In this document: in pieces, positions 17,425-25,597 of the stretch | Numbering within the stretch: the stretch's first letter is position 1 | How the letters are laid out: each line of letters opens with the position of its first letter | Source of the DNA: Alloalcanivorax balearicus MACL04 | GTDB taxonomy: Bacteria; Pseudomonadota; Gammaproteobacteria; Pseudomonadales; Alcanivoracaceae | NCBI RefSeq assembly: GCF_025532145.1 | Contig: NZ_ARXS01000013.1 | Location: 53,018 to 117,017 of the forward strand | Direction: 5' to 3' | DNA length: 64,000 nucleotides | The notes under the pieces: generated by a model | Database searches by the model: none | What the model was told of the DNA's origin: nothing | Seen by the model: the letters and a program-made list of their open reading frames with translations, nothing else | Program-made: the position numbers and the translations under genes

Positions 17425-17844
17425 TCAATTCGGTGAACGATCATCCCACTTAACGATAAACGGCCTGGCCACCTCATTGTTGTCCACGATGATATGCGCC
17501 TTTTCCATGGGATGACATCGCTGCCTATAAAAAGCCTGCCCACCCGTATAGCGGCGGTTCAGAGGGTGATCCGGGGAACAGGGGCCGCTATCCCGCTGCT
17601 GCAAACGGGATACGGAAGTATCACTGCGGATATCCAGATAGAGGGATAGATCCCAATACCCGCTCAACTCCGGCCGCTGCAGGAAAATACCATCAAAGAG
17701 AAGCACATCCCCCCGAGTCGCCTCCCGCGGGGAGACGACCACCGGTCTATCCATAGCCACACGCAGGGTTGCGCTGTTCACCTTATTTGCAATGGCCGTT
17801 GCGATTCGCTGGAGCAATCTCTTTCGTTGTTCCATGCCAGCCAT
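17425..17844 (-). pseudogene. Uridine kinase-like protein with the P-loop region deleted
   Basis: 139 residues that match both ends of uridine kinase-like proteins. The N-terminus reads LLQRIATAIANKV and LRVAMDRP, where intact homologues continue from RVAxDG into the GxxxxGKT Walker A loop. The next residues, VVVSPREATRGDVLLFDGIFL, belong to the segment that normally lies about 80-90 residues later. The C-terminus (RPELSGYWDLSLYLDI, RRYTGGQAFYRQRCHPMEKA, VDNNEVARPFI) is intact. An in-frame internal deletion has therefore removed the ATP-binding loop and lid, and the product cannot be an active kinase. Confidence 0.75.
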
Positions 17845-17861
17845 GCTCTTTGCAATCGACT

Positions 17862-18179
17862 TTATGACAGGGCGGCGTTCAAGATCTCCGCGGCTCTGGC
17901 CAACGGATACTCACAACCACCAACGGCAATCGTTCCGGCATGAGGATGCAAAAGCAGCTCGTACTCCTTATTACCATCCGGGTAACGCGCCAGTGTCAGC
18001 AGGATAGCCCGCCCTTCCTCCTTTTCGCCTCGCAGATCCCAAAGCCCATCTCGGAGATCCAGCAGGACCTCGGCCGTCTCCGTATCAATGAGCAGCGGAG
18101 CATGGACCCAGTGAGACATTCTCATCTCACGAGGCACGGTATCCAGCCTGTACCTTCCGTTATGAAAGAGTGTACTCAT
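17862..18179 (-). CDS. Hypothetical protein (105 aa)
   Basis: A 105-residue soluble protein starting MSTLFHNGRYRLDTVPREMRM. It has a beta-rich middle (SHWVHAPLLIDTETAEVLLDL, given as a sketch of alternating hydrophobics) and PDGNKEYELLLHPHAGT near the end. I do not recognise the family with certainty. It lies 17 bp upstream of the broken uridine kinase on the same strand and 21 bp downstream of yghU, so it could share a transcript with them. Confidence 0.6.
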   Translation of the reverse strand: MSTLFHNGRYRLDTVPREMRMSHWVHAPLLIDTETAEVLLDLRDGLWDLRGEKEEGRAILLTLARYPDGNKEYELLLHPHAGTIAVGGCEYPLARAAEILNAALS

Positions 18180-18200
18180 CCCTGTTCATACCATAAGTGG

Positions 18201-19070
18201 TCAGGACGCCTCGAGCTTGTCCTGGGTGCGGGTGTCGAAATCGCTGGCGTCGTGACGTTCACGAAGCTGGGTTTCAGGCTTGCCGAAAGTCCGGTTCACC
18301 ATGCGGCCACGACTTACCGCCGGGCGGGCGTCAATTTGCTTGGCCCAACGAGTCACGTTCTTGTAGGACTCCACATCCAGGAATTCAGCGGCGTCGTACA
18401 AACGTCCCAATACCAGCTGTCCATACCAGGGCCAGGTGCTCACATCGGCAATCGAATATTCATCACCAGCCAGATAAGTGTTCTCCGCCAGGTGGCGATC
18501 CAACACGTCGAGCTGGCGTTTCACTTCCATGGTGTAGCGATCGATGGGATAGCGATACTTCTCCGGGGCATAGGCATAGAAGTGGCCAAAGCCACCGCCC
18601 AGGAAAGGCGCCGCGCCCTGCTGCCAGAACAGCCAGTTCATACACTCGGTGCGAGCCCCGTGCTCCTTGGGTATCAGAGCGCCAAATTTCTCCGCCAGAT
18701 ACAGGACAATGGAGGCGGTTTCAAACACACGCTGCGGCGGATCCACGCTGTGATCCATCATGGCGGGAATCTTGGAGTTAGGATTGATCTCCACGAAGCC
18801 GCTGCCGAATTGATCGCCTTCGCCGATATTGACCAGCCAGGCGTCATACTCAGCCCCCGCATGGCCCAGAGCCAGCAATTCCTCCAGCATTACCGTGACC
18901 TTGACGCCATTGGGCGTGGCCAGGGAGTAAAGCTGCAATGGGTGTTTGCCCACCGGCAGTTCTTTGTCATGGGTGGCACCGGCGATGGGCCGGTTGATGT
19001 TGGCGAACTTACCGCCGTTGCCGGGCTCCCATTGCCAGACTTTCGGAGGCGTATAGGTGTCGTCGGTCAT
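18201..19070 (-). CDS. yghU: YghU-type glutathione S-transferase (disulfide-bond reductase)
   Basis: A 289-residue Nu-class GST very close to E. coli YghU in length and motifs. It shows YTPPKVWQW at the start, NINRPIAGATHDKELPVGKHP, LATPNGVKVTVMLEELLALG, INPNSKIPAMMD, FETASIVLYLAEKFG, WLFWQQGAAPFLGGGFGHFYAYAPEK and RTFGKPETQLRERHDASDFD. YghU/YfcG enzymes reduce disulfides and peroxides with two glutathiones. The ATG at 19070 begins the family's MTDDTYTPP; an upstream extension is not conserved. Confidence 0.93.
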   Translation of the reverse strand: MTDDTYTPPKVWQWEPGNGGKFANINRPIAGATHDKELPVGKHPLQLYSLATPNGVKVTVMLEELLALGHAGAEYDAWLVNIGEGDQFGSGFVEINPNSKIPAMMDHSVDPPQRVFETASIVLYLAEKFGALIPKEHGARTECMNWLFWQQGAAPFLGGGFGHFYAYAPEKYRYPIDRYTMEVKRQLDVLDRHLAENTYLAGDEYSIADVSTWPWYGQLVLGRLYDAAEFLDVESYKNVTRWAKQIDARPAVSRGRMVNRTFGKPETQLRERHDASDFDTRTQDKLEAS

Positions 19071-19232
19071 TGGAATGCTCTCACGATTAGTCAAAGTCGG
19101 TTGACGTGTAGCATGCCAACACAAACCCAGGCGAACGGCAAGGCACTCCCCTTGCCTGATCCTGCCCGATCCTTTGCCGTGTCAACGCCACCAGATAGCG
19201 TCACCCCAGTTCCGGCCATCGGTGATCTCTAT

Positions 19233-19409
19233 CTAGAGCACATGGATCTCTTCCAGAATGATGTTCAGTGTGTCATCGACACTTTCCAGACGAAAGCTCG
19301 CGGTCAGGTCCGACCACTCTCCATTCAATGGCAGATCGTAGTACAGGAAACCGACAAGCCGACTAAGCCAATTCCATGTGTAATAGTGGGTAGGGCTTAC
19401 CCTGCCCAT
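19233..19409 (-). pseudogene. DUF7668-like C-terminal remnant (58 aa)
   Basis: A minus-strand frame from an ATG at 19409 to TAG at 19233 encodes 58 residues including YYTWNWLSRLVGFLYYD, LPLNGEWSDLTASFRLE and IILEEIHVL. The end of this resembles the C-terminus of DUF7668 proteins (WSDLTxxF...LxDIHVL). The 5' end overlaps the 3' end of the upstream yjaB-like gene by 47 bp in another frame, and the N-terminal half of the family is missing. It is best read as a decayed gene fused to its neighbour, or a very short gene. Confidence 0.5.
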
Positions 19410-19797
19410 CCAAAGGCGAGCGACCCACTACCGAGAAGCCGATGCGTTTATAGAAGCCCAGAGCCTGGTCGTTCTGTTCATTAACGTCTACTTTTGTGGC
19501 TCCTTGCCACTCCACGGCATACGCTGCCAGTAAAGACCCGACACCGGTTCCACGTGCCTCCGGTGCGATGAACAGCATCTCTATGTTCCCTTCGCTCACG
19601 CCACAGAACCCCTTAATCTCGCCGGATTCATCCCGGGCACAAGTAAGCTCAACCGCGTCAAAGTATTGCTCAAGTATAAGCGGCCTGAGCGCCTCTATAT
19701 CTTCTTCCATTAGAAAGTCGTGAGTTGCCCTGACGGACGCTTCCCAGATTTCTATCAAACGACCATGGTCGCCCTTCTTGGCGCTTTCAATCCGCAT
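19363..19797 (-). CDS. yjaB: GNAT N-acetyltransferase, YjaB-like
   Basis: A 144-residue GNAT enzyme similar to E. coli YjaB. It has IEIWEASVRATHDFL near the start, the acetyl-CoA pyrophosphate-binding loop IAPEARGTGVGSLL, the VDVNEQNDQALGFYKRIGF motif B region, and GRSPLDGQGKPYPLLHM at the end. The acyl acceptor is unknown. It starts 3 bp after the stop of the upstream hypothetical gene on the same strand, an operon-like arrangement. Confidence 0.88.
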   Translation of the reverse strand: MRIESAKKGDHGRLIEIWEASVRATHDFLMEEDIEALRPLILEQYFDAVELTCARDESGEIKGFCGVSEGNIEMLFIAPEARGTGVGSLLAAYAVEWQGATKVDVNEQNDQALGFYKRIGFSVVGRSPLDGQGKPYPLLHMELA

Positions 19798-19800
19798 ATC

Positions 19801-20136
19801 TCACCCTAGTAAATCAGCACTACCCAGCCCATGAAACTGTTCGTATGCGGCCGCCTCCAACTCACCGTTGCCGGAAAGCATGTTCCCCTGTTCGTCCCGG
19901 ATCGTATACGCCTCCTGGATACCCCCGATGCCCGCACTACCATCCAAACCAAGAAGCAGCGTGTAGAAGACGTCCGTCAACGCCACATCCATAGCTGCCC
20001 AAAGTTTCGCTTGCTGGTCAGTAGAAAGCCCTATTTCCCTGATTCGCTGCGCGGCCAGCCCTTGCCCTTCTCGAAGCTGCCTCAGAGTCGAGTCTTTCTC
20101 GGATTTCCAGCGTGCTGCAAATTCTTTGGCGTCCAA
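19801..20136 (-). CDS. Hypothetical protein (111 aa)
   Basis: A 111-residue soluble helical protein, MDAKEFAARWKSEKDSTLRQL near the start and LTDVFYTLLLGLDGSAGIGG in the middle. The last part matches small accessory proteins that are often scattered among toxin-immunity-like genes, but no family is assigned. It is followed 3 bp later by the yjaB-like gene. Confidence 0.6.
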   Translation of the reverse strand: MDAKEFAARWKSEKDSTLRQLREGQGLAAQRIREIGLSTDQQAKLWAAMDVALTDVFYTLLLGLDGSAGIGGIQEAYTIRDEQGNMLSGNGELEAAAYEQFHGLGSADLLG

Positions 20137-20193
20137 AGCTCACAATCCTCTTATAACTCAGCGGCGAAGCAGATTTTCTGTATGTACCTTCAT

Positions 20194-20472
20194 CTATCGG
20201 TGACTGACCTTGTAATGCCGCTCCACTCTTGCGGAAACCTTTCCCCACTTTGACTGCCGTACTCGCGCCTGGTGCGCTTCAAAAGCGTCATTATCCGAAA
20301 ATACCTCATGGACATTGAATCTGTACGGATTGGACACATCCTGGGACACCTCAAAAAAGAGGCAGCCGGGTTCTCTTAAAGTAGAATCAATATGCTTCGC
20401 CAGCTCGGCCTTGACGGCTTCAAGATCGGGCTCGGGTACCACGATGTACCCTTTCAATATCACTTTCGACAC
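20194..20472 (-). CDS. Antibiotic biosynthesis monooxygenase (ABM) domain protein
   Basis: A 92-residue dimeric ferredoxin-like alpha/beta barrel protein. It shows the ABM pattern: LKGYIVVPEPDLEAVKAEL, REPGCLFFEVSQDVSNPYRF, NVHEVFSDNDAFEAHQARVR. The GTG at 20472 is chosen because AGGGAG lies 7 nt upstream; a TTG two codons earlier would sit on top of the ribosome site. Related proteins are heme- or quinol-linked monooxygenases (YgiN-like), but the substrate is unknown. Confidence 0.85.
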   Translation of the reverse strand: MSKVILKGYIVVPEPDLEAVKAELAKHIDSTLREPGCLFFEVSQDVSNPYRFNVHEVFSDNDAFEAHQARVRQSKWGKVSARVERHYKVSHR

Positions 20473-20516
20473 CGCCAAACTCCCTTATCGACTCTGCTAT
20501 CCCAGGCCTCTTCTGA

Positions 20517-21149
20517 CTATCCGTCCAGTTTCGATATGGCAGCCGCCAGATTTGTCCTGGCCTGCTGCTCGCGCTCCGTCAGGAAAGGTTCGTTCTGAAA
20601 GATCCTGGGGCGATCAAGAAAGCCCTTGAGCACCTCCACTCTCTTCTTTCGATATAAGGGCCATGGCACCATCTTGTATTCGCTGCGCACGCCTTCTTCA
20701 AAGATCTGGTAAGTTGCGGGGTCCGCCCCCAATACAGCCAGATCAATATCCACTAACAACGATTCATCATTCGTCTTCGCAGGAGCATTGTGCTCGGTCA
20801 CCATAATGAGACGGTGCACTCTGTCCACGGTATCGTTGAATGTATCGTTCTCCAGCAAGAAGGATCTTGCCCAGTCGGCGCTTTTCTTTTCGTTCTTTCC
20901 TGAAAGCGGCTTATAGATGGCATCATGAAACCATAAGGCCAACTCTACTTCACGGGGGGACTGTATATCCGAAACGCATCTATCCAGATGTCGAAGACAA
21001 GCGGAAACATGTTCTCGCGAATGATAGTAACGGCCCTTCTCTGAGTAGGAAGACACCAGGGAGCGATACGTCTCGGTATTGTCGCCGAAGTCCCACAGCG
21101 CCATAAGTCGGGCCCAGCGCTCCGGATTCATCTCTGATTCGTCGAGCAT
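20517..21149 (-). CDS. Predicted metal-dependent HD phosphohydrolase (COG4339 type)
   Basis: A 210-residue HD-superfamily protein. Metal-binding residues are seen in RYYHSREHVSACLRHLD (His), LALWFHDAIY (His-Asp) and LLVDIDLAVLGAD (Asp). It ends with RVEVLKGFLDRPRIFQNEPF, typical of COG4339 proteins that are annotated as predicted hydrolases. Nucleotide or phosphate-ester hydrolysis is inferred; the substrate is unknown. The start at 21149 is followed by MLDESEMNPERW. Confidence 0.88.
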   Translation of the reverse strand: MLDESEMNPERWARLMALWDFGDNTETYRSLVSSYSEKGRYYHSREHVSACLRHLDRCVSDIQSPREVELALWFHDAIYKPLSGKNEKKSADWARSFLLENDTFNDTVDRVHRLIMVTEHNAPAKTNDESLLVDIDLAVLGADPATYQIFEEGVRSEYKMVPWPLYRKKRVEVLKGFLDRPRIFQNEPFLTEREQQARTNLAAAISKLDG

Positions 21150-21156
21150 CGTGTCA

Positions 21157-21942
21157 TTATCCCTGCAGGATTGATTTTCTGCCCCGCTCGCTGACTTGCC
21201 CCACTCCCGCGGCGATCAACTTGTCCAGCAGCGCATCCCGACCGTTCTCCATGGACCATTCCATTTCGTCATCGGTTATAACGGTGGCGACAAGAAGATC
21301 CATCCGCCCGTTGGGCAGGTCGACTCCCAAAGGCAGAGGCTGCCGTGCCTTGCTGATCAGCACATTGACAAGGTCGCCTTCAGCGACCTGAATTTCCTGA
21401 ACCGTGAGACCGTTATAATCCTCCACCCGCTTCAGGATACCCACATCATTCAGAATCTCGGCATTGACCGTCCATTGCATGAAACCCAGCGGCCAATCCA
21501 CATTTTCTCTGGTGATCACCAACATCTCATAGCCATAACCGGCGGTGCCACCCGGACTTTCCGCCTGCTCTTTCGCCTTCAAGGTACCTGTCTGGCGCAC
21601 TACACGGCCCTGGTCATCGGTTTCCACCTCGGAATCCGTCATCGTAGCATTCGCTGGCATATCCGAATTGGTCATGCCAAAAGTGGTGTACACCCACAAA
21701 TCCTGCCCCAGCTTGTCCGCGGACATGACATAAAGCCCACCACCTGGCCAAACCCCGATCATGCTGGGCAGCTTCAGTATATCCTCGGGAAACGATCCGA
21801 TATGTTCTTCGTAGTATGTCGTTCTGGCATCATAGACACTCTGCCAAAAAGCCTCGGCATCTTTCGAGGGCCTAATCACGGATCGGGCATCATAATCACT
21901 TTTCGATTTTGAACCAAAAATCTTCTTAAAGATCCCTTTCAT
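21157..21942 (-). CDS. Suppressor-of-fused (SUFU)-like domain protein
   Basis: A 261-residue soluble protein. The block IGVWPGGGLYVMSADKLG then DLWVYTTFGMTNSDMP, and later YGYEMLVITRENVDWPLGFMQW and GVDLPNGRMDLLVATVITDDEM, resemble bacterial SUFU-domain proteins. Many of these act as immunity proteins to polymorphic toxins. No toxin gene is adjacent, so an orphan immunity-type role is only a suggestion. It lies 7 bp upstream of the HD-hydrolase gene on the same strand. Confidence 0.6.
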   Translation of the reverse strand: MKGIFKKIFGSKSKSDYDARSVIRPSKDAEAFWQSVYDARTTYYEEHIGSFPEDILKLPSMIGVWPGGGLYVMSADKLGQDLWVYTTFGMTNSDMPANATMTDSEVETDDQGRVVRQTGTLKAKEQAESPGGTAGYGYEMLVITRENVDWPLGFMQWTVNAEILNDVGILKRVEDYNGLTVQEIQVAEGDLVNVLISKARQPLPLGVDLPNGRMDLLVATVITDDEMEWSMENGRDALLDKLIAAGVGQVSERGRKSILQG

Positions 21943-22027
21943 AATCGACTCCCTAGAATATTCAGGAAAGAATGAGAGGCAAGTTCTGCATTCTTCCCGT
22001 AACAGGAACTTTCCCGGCTACTCCGCT

Positions 22028-22585
22028 CTATCTCATACCAAACCTGATCACCACTTCAGTGAATACACTAATTGAAAGTCTTAGCGGGCCATACCAAATA
22101 TTATCTCTGCCGCCGTAACCCCCACCTATGTCTCTGTGGTTTTCTTCGTCCTCCAGAACGGAAGCAACAGTCGAGTAGGCCATCTCATCATGTTTGCCCT
22201 TCAAGTAGTGGAGCTGATTATTTAGATGATTAACAACCACCGACTCAACCGCCCACGTGCAAGCCATGATGCCTTTTCTACCAAGCAAGGCCGAAACAAG
22301 CCCCATAAAGTAGCCCCCGATGCCACACAACCAGAAGCTTTTGCATTTAACGCCATTTCTGGCCTGTATTTCATTCCAGAATATCTGCATATGCCGCTTT
22401 TCATCCTGCAGAAATGAGTCCAACAATGGAACCAGGTCAGGCATAAGAATCTTTGCAATAAAAAGTTGGGAACGATATATATTTATCGCACCGAACTCTC
22501 CGGCGTGATTCACTTTTAGAATCTTCTTTGGAGTATCCAGGCTTCCCTTTCCATCTCGATACTTCATTACGTATACGGCATCCAT
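22028..22585 (-). CDS. COQ7-like diiron protein (demethoxyubiquinone hydroxylase family)
   Basis: A 185-residue protein of the COQ7/ferritin-like diiron superfamily. Iron ligands are visible in VNHAGEFGAINIYRSQ (Glu), LQDEKRHMQIF (Glu-x-x-His) and LEDEENHRDIG (Glu-x-x-His), with a membrane-apposed helix GIGGYFMGLVSALLG. True COQ7 hydroxylates demethoxyubiquinone. Here the neighbours are unrelated small genes and the length is short, so an accessory paralogue is possible. An alternative ATG lies 6 codons in. The CDS is AT-richer than the surrounding core genes. Confidence 0.78.
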   Translation of the reverse strand: MDAVYVMKYRDGKGSLDTPKKILKVNHAGEFGAINIYRSQLFIAKILMPDLVPLLDSFLQDEKRHMQIFWNEIQARNGVKCKSFWLCGIGGYFMGLVSALLGRKGIMACTWAVESVVVNHLNNQLHYLKGKHDEMAYSTVASVLEDEENHRDIGGGYGGRDNIWYGPLRLSISVFTEVVIRFGMR

Positions 22586-22602
22586 TTATAAAGTCGTTGA
22601 CG

Positions 22603-23430
22603 TCAAGACGGAAAGTACGGCCGGAAATACTCTTCTATCGCCTGACGGCAGCAGCCATCTTCACCACGCCAGTACTCGGCAAACACCCAGTCGTTTCTTC
22701 CCTTTACCGGCCGGTCGTAGCTGCCGGGTTTTAACACACCGATGCTTGCCAGAATCTCGATGATAACCTGCCGCTCCGCCTTGCTGGACTTTACAACCGA
22801 GGCCAGCCGCTTCTCAAGTGCACCTGGATAATCATCGGGCTGTGAGCTTTCAATTACACTCAGTATGCCGTTCAGACAATCGACATCATCAGCCGTCGGC
22901 TCGGGAATCTCGCACCGCTTAAACTCCCTCAAGTCAAAAAGGGTGTAGAGAATGTCACCATGGCGAACACCGCCCCATTTTATCCGCTCGAAATTCAATA
23001 CATTAAGATCACTTTCCTCATAGGACTCATGCCCTATCACCCCATACCGGCAGTCTTTGCAAATACCGCAAACGTAAGAGTGCGCGGCCGGCTTTCCGTC
23101 CACATAGTGAGTTCCGGAGACAACAGGAGTGTAGTGATGGTCGGGGATGCTCCTTGCAATCACATAAGAGGACAGGGCGGAGCGCCAATCCAGACGGCGA
23201 CGACTCAGACTACTGACAAACCCTTTGGCCACCGCCTCCACAGGGGTCTCGTTCACCAATCTGACAATGGCAGCCACGCAGTCATCATGTGAAATCGAAA
23301 TGGGATCAAACATCAACCCCTTTGATTTCGCATACTCGAAGTCCGGCCCTGTCAGAACCCTGTCCTTTCTGTCAATCCAACCGTTCTTCCAAAAGGTGGA
23401 AAGCAGTATTTTCTTGGCTTTCTTGTCCAT
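22603..23430 (-). CDS. Hypothetical protein with Cys pair (275 aa)
   Basis: A 275-residue soluble protein starting MDKKAKKILLSTFWKNGWIDR. A zinc- or redox-like element YVCGICKDCRYGVIG lies near residue 120, and the C-terminus ends with KGRNDWVFAEYWRGEDGCC. I do not recognise the family; similar small-to-medium orphan proteins occur beside toxin-immunity genes. It lies 17 bp upstream of the COQ7-like gene on the same strand, so the two may form a unit. Confidence 0.65.
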   Translation of the reverse strand: MDKKAKKILLSTFWKNGWIDRKDRVLTGPDFEYAKSKGLMFDPISISHDDCVAAIVRLVNETPVEAVAKGFVSSLSRRRLDWRSALSSYVIARSIPDHHYTPVVSGTHYVDGKPAAHSYVCGICKDCRYGVIGHESYEESDLNVLNFERIKWGGVRHGDILYTLFDLREFKRCEIPEPTADDVDCLNGILSVIESSQPDDYPGALEKRLASVVKSSKAERQVIIEILASIGVLKPGSYDRPVKGRNDWVFAEYWRGEDGCCRQAIEEYFRPYFPS

Positions 23431-23737
23431 TACCCGGCTCAATCCCTTGCTTGCTACAGCATGGATGTTACAGAAATTCGCGAGCGAGCTCGCGTCCCCC
23501 AGCGACGTCGTAACTCGACGGTCATGATGTTGATAGCAGAGTACACGCCAAAGCCGACCCTAAAACGGAATTATTTCTCCCTCCCCTGGTCTCTAGTACC
23601 CGGGAGTTCCTTTGGGACCGGGGCGACCGGGAAGATAGCGGTTTATTCCGCTGTCGGCTCCACCGCTCACACCATGTATACTGCGCGCCGAATACGCCAG
23701 CCAAGCCGGCGCCAGAGGATTTCAAACGGAGACAGGC
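23431..23737. other. Divergent spacer without a recognised gene
   Basis: This 307-bp spacer separates the minus-strand accessory genes from the plus-strand sodium channel. I see GC-rich and AT-rich patches and partial palindromes but no gene, tRNA or repeat I can name. Confidence 0.4.
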
Positions 23738-24577
23738 ATGACAACGCTGGTTTTGAACAGTTGGCGCCAACGGCTTGGAGCGTGGATCGAGTCACCGCCT
23801 GTACGGCACCTGATTACCGGCCTGATCCTCCTCAATGCCATCGTGCTGGGGGTGGAGACTTCCGCCACCGCGGAAGAAGCCGCCGGCGGATTACTGGCGC
23901 TGCTCAACAGTGTCATCCTGGCGGTGTTCGTGGCGGAGATCCTGATCAAGCTGACCGCCTTCGGCCCCCGCTTCTTCCGCTCCGGCTGGAATCTCTTCGA
24001 TTTTCTCATCGTCGGCCTCTCCCTGGCTCCCACCTCCGGTCAGTTGGCGATCCTGCGCAGCCTTCGCATCCTCCGGGTACTGCGGCTCCTGTCCACGGTA
24101 AAACGGCTGCGCATGCTGGTGGAATCCCTTATGCACTCGCTGCCCGGCATCGGCTGGACCGCGGCCTTGCTGCTGATGATGTTCTACATCTTCGGAGTAA
24201 TGGGTACGGAACTGTTCGGCGAGGCGTTCCCGGAATGGTTTGGCACTCTGGGCGCCAGCATCTATACCCTGTTCCAGATCATGACCCTGGAAAGCTGGTC
24301 CATGGGGATCGCCCGTCCGGTGATCGAGCAGTTCCCCCATGCCTGGATCTTCTTCGTCCCCTTCATTCTTATCTCCAGCTTCATGGTGTTGAACCTGTTC
24401 ATCGCCATCATTGTCAACGCCACCCAGGAGGTGCACGACATGGAACTGCGGGAGGAAAGGGAGCGGGAGAACCAGCGCGCTCATGATGAACGGCAGGAGA
24501 TGTTGGACCTTCTGAGAACAATGGAAAAACGCCTGGGCACGCTGGAAGAACGGCTATCGGGGCGACAGGGCGGGTAA
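23738..24577 (+). CDS. Bacterial voltage-gated sodium channel (NaChBac/BacNav family)
   Basis: A 279-residue single-domain six-helix channel. S1-S3 span about residues 25-100. S4 (about 107-126) has the repeated arginines RSLRILRVLRLLSTVKRLR. The pore domain (about 137-228) carries the selectivity filter TLESWS at 183-188, the BacNav type that selects Na+. A C-terminal coiled coil (about 235-270) would tetramerise the protein. Homologues are known from marine bacteria including Alcanivorax and are linked to Na+-driven motility, pH homeostasis and chemotaxis. ACGGAGACAGGC precedes the ATG. Confidence 0.95.
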   Translation: MTTLVLNSWRQRLGAWIESPPVRHLITGLILLNAIVLGVETSATAEEAAGGLLALLNSVILAVFVAEILIKLTAFGPRFFRSGWNLFDFLIVGLSLAPTSGQLAILRSLRILRVLRLLSTVKRLRMLVESLMHSLPGIGWTAALLLMMFYIFGVMGTELFGEAFPEWFGTLGASIYTLFQIMTLESWSMGIARPVIEQFPHAWIFFVPFILISSFMVLNLFIAIIVNATQEVHDMELREERERENQRAHDERQEMLDLLRTMEKRLGTLEERLSGRQGG

Positions 24578-24592
24578 AGGATTCCGCTCTTT

Positions 24593-24955
24593 TTACTCCG
24601 CTAGACCCAGCTCCCTCTGCTTCTTCTTGGTCAGTCCCGAGGCAACAATACGGTGGGATTCCTTGATGTAGTACCTGAGCTGCTCATCCGACTCGGCGGG
24701 AGCATCGTATTGCTGTATCCACTTCATGCCGCGGGAAGCCAGATAGGGCGCCGGCCGGAACCCGGGTTCCTCACTTAGAATATGGAAGTTCAAATCCGAA
24801 GCCTTGAACGTGAAGGCCGGCTGGCCATCCTTTTGCCACCCTCCGATAGCGAAAACCTTGCCTCCGACCTTCCAGACATGGGAACCGCCCCACTGCACGA
24901 CATGGGAGGCCGCGGGCAGGGAGCGGCAAAATGCATTGAATTCCTCGTAGGTCAT
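24593..24955 (-). CDS. MmcQ/YjbR family protein
   Basis: A 120-residue MmcQ/YjbR double-wing DNA-binding-like fold protein. Typical features are MTYEEFNAFCRSLPAASHVVQWGG, quoted in part as YEEFNAFCRSLPAASH, then VWKVGGKVFAIGGW, KASDLNFHILSEEPGFRPAPY and WIQQYDAP. The start overlaps the stop of the upstream methyltransferase by 4 bp, so the two are translationally coupled. Function is unknown for the family. Confidence 0.9.
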   Translation of the reverse strand: MTYEEFNAFCRSLPAASHVVQWGGSHVWKVGGKVFAIGGWQKDGQPAFTFKASDLNFHILSEEPGFRPAPYLASRGMKWIQQYDAPAESDEQLRYYIKESHRIVASGLTKKKQRELGLAE

Positions 24956-25575
24956 ATCAACGGCTTCCCGGCGATGATGAAAACCGACTCTCTTGTTGCC
25001 CGCCATTCGTGATCGATGTAGAACCCCGCATTGGTCAGCAACGTCACCAGTCCCTTCTGGCTCAACGGACTGACATGAGGAGCAAATCCCAGACGCTGCA
25101 TGACGGGAATCACCCATCGCCAATAGAACGCCATCTCGGCCACCAGCGCAGTACTGGAGACAAAGACGCCTCCAGGCTTAAGCAGGGTATGAACACGGTG
25201 GATCGCGCCCTCGGCGTCCTCCAATAAGTGGAGGATATTCAACCCCAGCACCGCATCAAAGCTGGATGGCGCCAGGTCCAGCGTCTCCAGACTCCCCTCC
25301 TGGAAGCGGATATTTCCGATTCCCGCCTCACGAGCTTTCCGTTCCGCGATCTCCAACATCCTGGGAGAAACATCCGTGGCCAGAATATGGTCCACATGAG
25401 CGGCATGTTGGATGGCGGTACTGCCGGTACCACAGCCAAACTCCAACACCGACCAATCGCGCTGAAAATAGCTCCGGGTTATCGACAGCTTCTTCTGGTA
25501 GGTTTCTTCGTCCTTGACCGGGCTCTTGGCGTAACGAGGTGCCGCCTTGTCCCAGAAGACTTTCGCGCTTTTCAT
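24952..25575 (-). CDS. Class I SAM-dependent methyltransferase
   Basis: A 207-residue Rossmann-fold methyltransferase. Motif I is VLEFGCGTGSTAIQHA, motif II/III VDHILATDVSPRMLEIAERKA, motif IV FDAVLGLNILHLLED, followed by LLKPGGVFVSSTA. The substrate cannot be read from sequence; UbiE-like small-molecule methylation is the usual guess. The ATG at 25575 has GGAG 8 nt upstream, and the stop overlaps the MmcQ-like gene. Confidence 0.92.
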   Translation of the reverse strand: MKSAKVFWDKAAPRYAKSPVKDEETYQKKLSITRSYFQRDWSVLEFGCGTGSTAIQHAAHVDHILATDVSPRMLEIAERKAREAGIGNIRFQEGSLETLDLAPSSFDAVLGLNILHLLEDAEGAIHRVHTLLKPGGVFVSSTALVAEMAFYWRWVIPVMQRLGFAPHVSPLSQKGLVTLLTNAGFYIDHEWRATRESVFIIAGKPLI

Positions 25576-25597
25576 CCTCGCAACTCCTGAAAGGTGT

